NCBI RefSeq assembly: GCF_026191915.1
Contig: NZ_JAIMBY010000003.1
Span: 62,001 to 126,000 of the forward strand
Length of the DNA: 64,000 nt
Direction: 5' to 3'
Source: Acidiphilium sp. PA
GTDB lineage: Bacteria; Pseudomonadota; Alphaproteobacteria; Acetobacterales; Acetobacteraceae
A program made the translations under genes and the position numbers. Below the pieces are notes generated by a model. That model had not been told where the DNA came from and searched no databases. It saw only the letters and a list, made by a program, of their open reading frames with translations. Below, one piece after another: positions 62,363 to 64,000 of this stretch. Each line of letters starts with the position of its first letter. Position 1 is the stretch's first letter.

Positions 62363-62995
62363 ATGAACGGTTTCAAGGCTGGGTTCGTCGCGCTGCTGGG
62401 CATCGCTGCCGGCATCGGCATCGCACAGGCCGCACCGCCGCCGCAGGTGGCACAATGCGCCGGCTGCCATCAGGCGAACGGCATGGGCAATCCGGTGGCG
62501 GGATTCCCCGCCCTGGCCGGCCAGCCGACCGCCTATCTGCAAGCCCAGTTGTACGCGTTCAAACACGGCACAAGGCACAACGGCATGATGAGCAGTTTCG
62601 CAAACAGCCTGACCGCGGCCGACCGCAAGGCGATCGCCGCCTATTATCATAGCCTGCCGGTGGTCGCCCCTGCCGCGCTGCCCGCCGCCCCCACCGATAC
62701 CATCGGCGCGAAGCTGGCCGTCCAGGGTGCGGACATCGGCACCACCCATGCAATTCCGGCCTGCGATTCATGCCACGGCGCGGGTGGCCTCGGCATCGCC
62801 CCGGCGTTTCCGCGCCTTGCCGGCCAGCCGGCCCAATATCTCGAAAATCAGCTGACGGATTGGCAGAAAGGCTCGCGCAACGAGAGCAATCTGCACCTGA
62901 TGCGCAATGTCGCGGTGCTGCTCAGCCCGGCCCAGATCAAGGCGGTCGCCGCCTATTTCGCGGCATTGCCGCCGGTCGCCAAACCCGGCTCATAG
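62363..62995 (+). CDS. Diheme cytochrome c (c4-like)
   Basis: A 210-residue periplasmic protein with a signal peptide and two class I cytochrome c domains. Heme sites are CAGCH (residues 32-36) and CDSCH (134-138). Repeated FPALAGQPTAYLQAQLYAFK and FPRLAGQPAQYLENQLTDWQ are typical of cytochrome c4 and its relatives, and MMSSFA and LMRNVA could supply the axial methionines. It shuttles electrons to oxidases or from periplasmic dehydrogenases. Its end overlaps the convergent gene by six bases. Confidence 0.92.
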   Translation: MNGFKAGFVALLGIAAGIGIAQAAPPPQVAQCAGCHQANGMGNPVAGFPALAGQPTAYLQAQLYAFKHGTRHNGMMSSFANSLTAADRKAIAAYYHSLPVVAPAALPAAPTDTIGAKLAVQGADIGTTHAIPACDSCHGAGGLGIAPAFPRLAGQPAQYLENQLTDWQKGSRNESNLHLMRNVAVLLSPAQIKAVAAYFAALPPVAKPGS

Positions 62996-64000
62996 GCTGG
63001 TGATCGGCCGCGCGGCGCCGGCGATGGTCGGGTCGACCGTGATCAACCGCCCGCCGCGCCACTGCTGCAAGGTCGCGAAACTCGCCCGGTTCTGACCCTG
63101 GCCGTTGAACGCGCAGCCCCAACCGTTGGCGAGCGCGCCCCGCGGCCGGTCGGTCGCGAGCAGCGCGGCCATCACCGGCTTGTCCTGCCCGAGGGCAGCC
63201 GCCACCAGCTGCGCGCCCACATAGCCGGTCAGGCTCGCGCTGCCGCGCGGCGGGGCCGCATAGCGCGCCTGGTAGGCCCGGGCGATGGCCGCCGCCGGGC
63301 CTGACGTTGTATAAAGCGGCGTATCGACCACCATGGTGTTCTCGATCGCCCGGCCCAGCGCGAACCCGATCCCCGTCATCGCATAGCCGCCGCCCGCGCC
63401 GATGATCATGCGCGGCCGCCAGCCCGCCGTCGCCATCGCCGCATAGGCGAGCAGCACGTGCTCGGCGCGACCGGCATGGACCAGCAGGTCGATCTTGGCC
63501 CGCCGCATCCGGCCGATCTCGCTGGCCAGATCCATCGTGTCGGTCGCATAGCCGAGCGTCAGCACCACCGGCAGTCTGGTCGCGCGGGCCAGATCGAGCA
63601 TGGCCGCCGCGAAGGAGCCATTGGTCGCGCCGTCATCGAACAACAGCGCGATCCGCAGTTCGCCCGCGGCCTTGCGCCAGGATGGCGCGATCTGCCCGGC
63701 GATCGCCGTGGTCGCGGTCGCGGCCAGCGTCGCGCTGGTCAGGCCGGTGCGCGCGAGCATCTTGAAGCCGCGGGTGGTGATGGCATCGGCCGGCGCATCG
63801 ATCTCGACATACGGTATATTGGCGAGTTCCGCCGCCGCCGTGGCCACGAACGACAGGGTCGATGAGCTGGTGCCGATGAAGGCGGCCGGTGGATCGGTTT
63901 TGGCCAGTGACGCGATCGCGCGCGACGGATCGGCCGCATCGGCGCGGATCAGGCGGATCTTCTGGCTGCGGCCCCGGTTGGCATCGGCGATCGCGAGCGT
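62990..64000 (-). CDS. ABC transporter substrate-binding protein, LivJ-like (5' end outside window)
   Basis: The last 336 residues of a type 1 periplasmic binding protein are present; the N-terminus and signal peptide lie beyond the window edge. Recognisable features are AAFIGTSSSTLSFVATAAAE, RIALLFDDGATNGSFAAAML, LASEIGRMRRAKIDLLVHAG and GWRPRMIIGAGGGY. These match the Leu/Ile/Val-binding family used for amino acid or amide uptake. The ligand is not predictable. No transporter genes are visible in the window. Confidence 0.82.
   Translation of the reverse strand, partial: TLAIADANRGRSQKIRLIRADAADPSRAIASLAKTDPPAAFIGTSSSTLSFVATAAAELANIPYVEIDAPADAITTRGFKMLARTGLTSATLAATATTAIAGQIAPSWRKAAGELRIALLFDDGATNGSFAAAMLDLARATRLPVVLTLGYATDTMDLASEIGRMRRAKIDLLVHAGRAEHVLLAYAAMATAGWRPRMIIGAGGGYAMTGIGFALGRAIENTMVVDTPLYTTSGPAAAIARAYQARYAAPPRGSASLTGYVGAQLVAAALGQDKPVMAALLATDRPRGALANGWGCAFNGQGQNRASFATLQQWRGGRLITVDPTIAGAARPITSL

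Overview
The window is a strongly GC-rich chromosomal segment with tightly packed genes, many joined by 4-base ATGA, GTGA or TTGA overlaps. Gene content points to an alphaproteobacterium, most likely an Acetobacteraceae-type organism. The supporting features are a complete pqqABCDE cluster, a system I cytochrome c maturation operon followed by a DUF1674/SdhAF4 gene, alphaproteobacterial-type serC, a pentapeptide-repeat Met/His-rich periplasmic protein, an L-lactate permease and a diheme cytochrome c. The family assignment is inference; no rRNA is present. One tRNA gene (Tyr, GTA) is present. I saw no insertion sequence, prophage or CRISPR array.

Layout. 1-3.9 kb: a minus-strand operon (methyltransferase, O-antigen-ligase-like membrane protein, Tat-exported beta-propeller, fatty acid hydroxylase). 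4.1-5.7 kb: esterase, EVE and YCII proteins. 5.8-11.2 kb: ccmCDEFGHI plus an SdhAF4-like gene. 11.2-15 kb: OsmC, a beta-hydroxyacid dehydrogenase, small secreted proteins, an IalB-like protein and rlmN. 15-19.1 kb: a possible oxidative-damage locus (LysR regulator, peroxiredoxin-like protein, Met/His pentapeptide protein, cytochrome b561-like subunit, Tat molybdoprotein, DUF1223 protein). 19.3-22 kb: lactate permease, tRNA-Tyr, 23S rRNA methyltransferase. 22-25.2 kb: pqqABCDE. 25.3-33 kb: FkbM methyltransferase, SDR, PRC-barrel protein, MFS transporter, amylo-alpha-1,6-glucosidase, rpmB, YbjN, proC. 33.1-36.8 kb: serine operon serC-phzF-serA. 36.9-41.1 kb: a GH17-GT2 glucan synthase-like fusion and a CNNM/CBS transporter. 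41.2-47.6 kb: four transglutaminase-fold genes, the last fused to a DUF2126 amidoligase domain. 47.8-53.5 kb: ClC channel, ThDP enzyme, HExxH metalloprotease-like protein, OmpA protein. 53.5-57.3 kb: a sigma54-type two-component system with a well-formed sigma54 promoter in front of an exported protein gene. 57.3-64 kb: hrpB, a DsbD/ScsB-like protein, a small exported protein, a diheme cytochrome c and a truncated periplasmic binding protein.

Three things stand out beyond the genes. First, a family of A+T-rich paired-hairpin intergenic repeats with a conserved G+C-rich core occurs six times, one copy lying between the kinase and regulator genes. Second, the convergent gap at 47.6-47.8 kb is filled by two inverted copies of an element whose two hairpin stems differ by compensatory changes. 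Third, the regulator gene near 56.4 kb carries three half-sites at exact 11-base spacing in its own 3' end, about 97 bases upstream of the predicted sigma54 start site.
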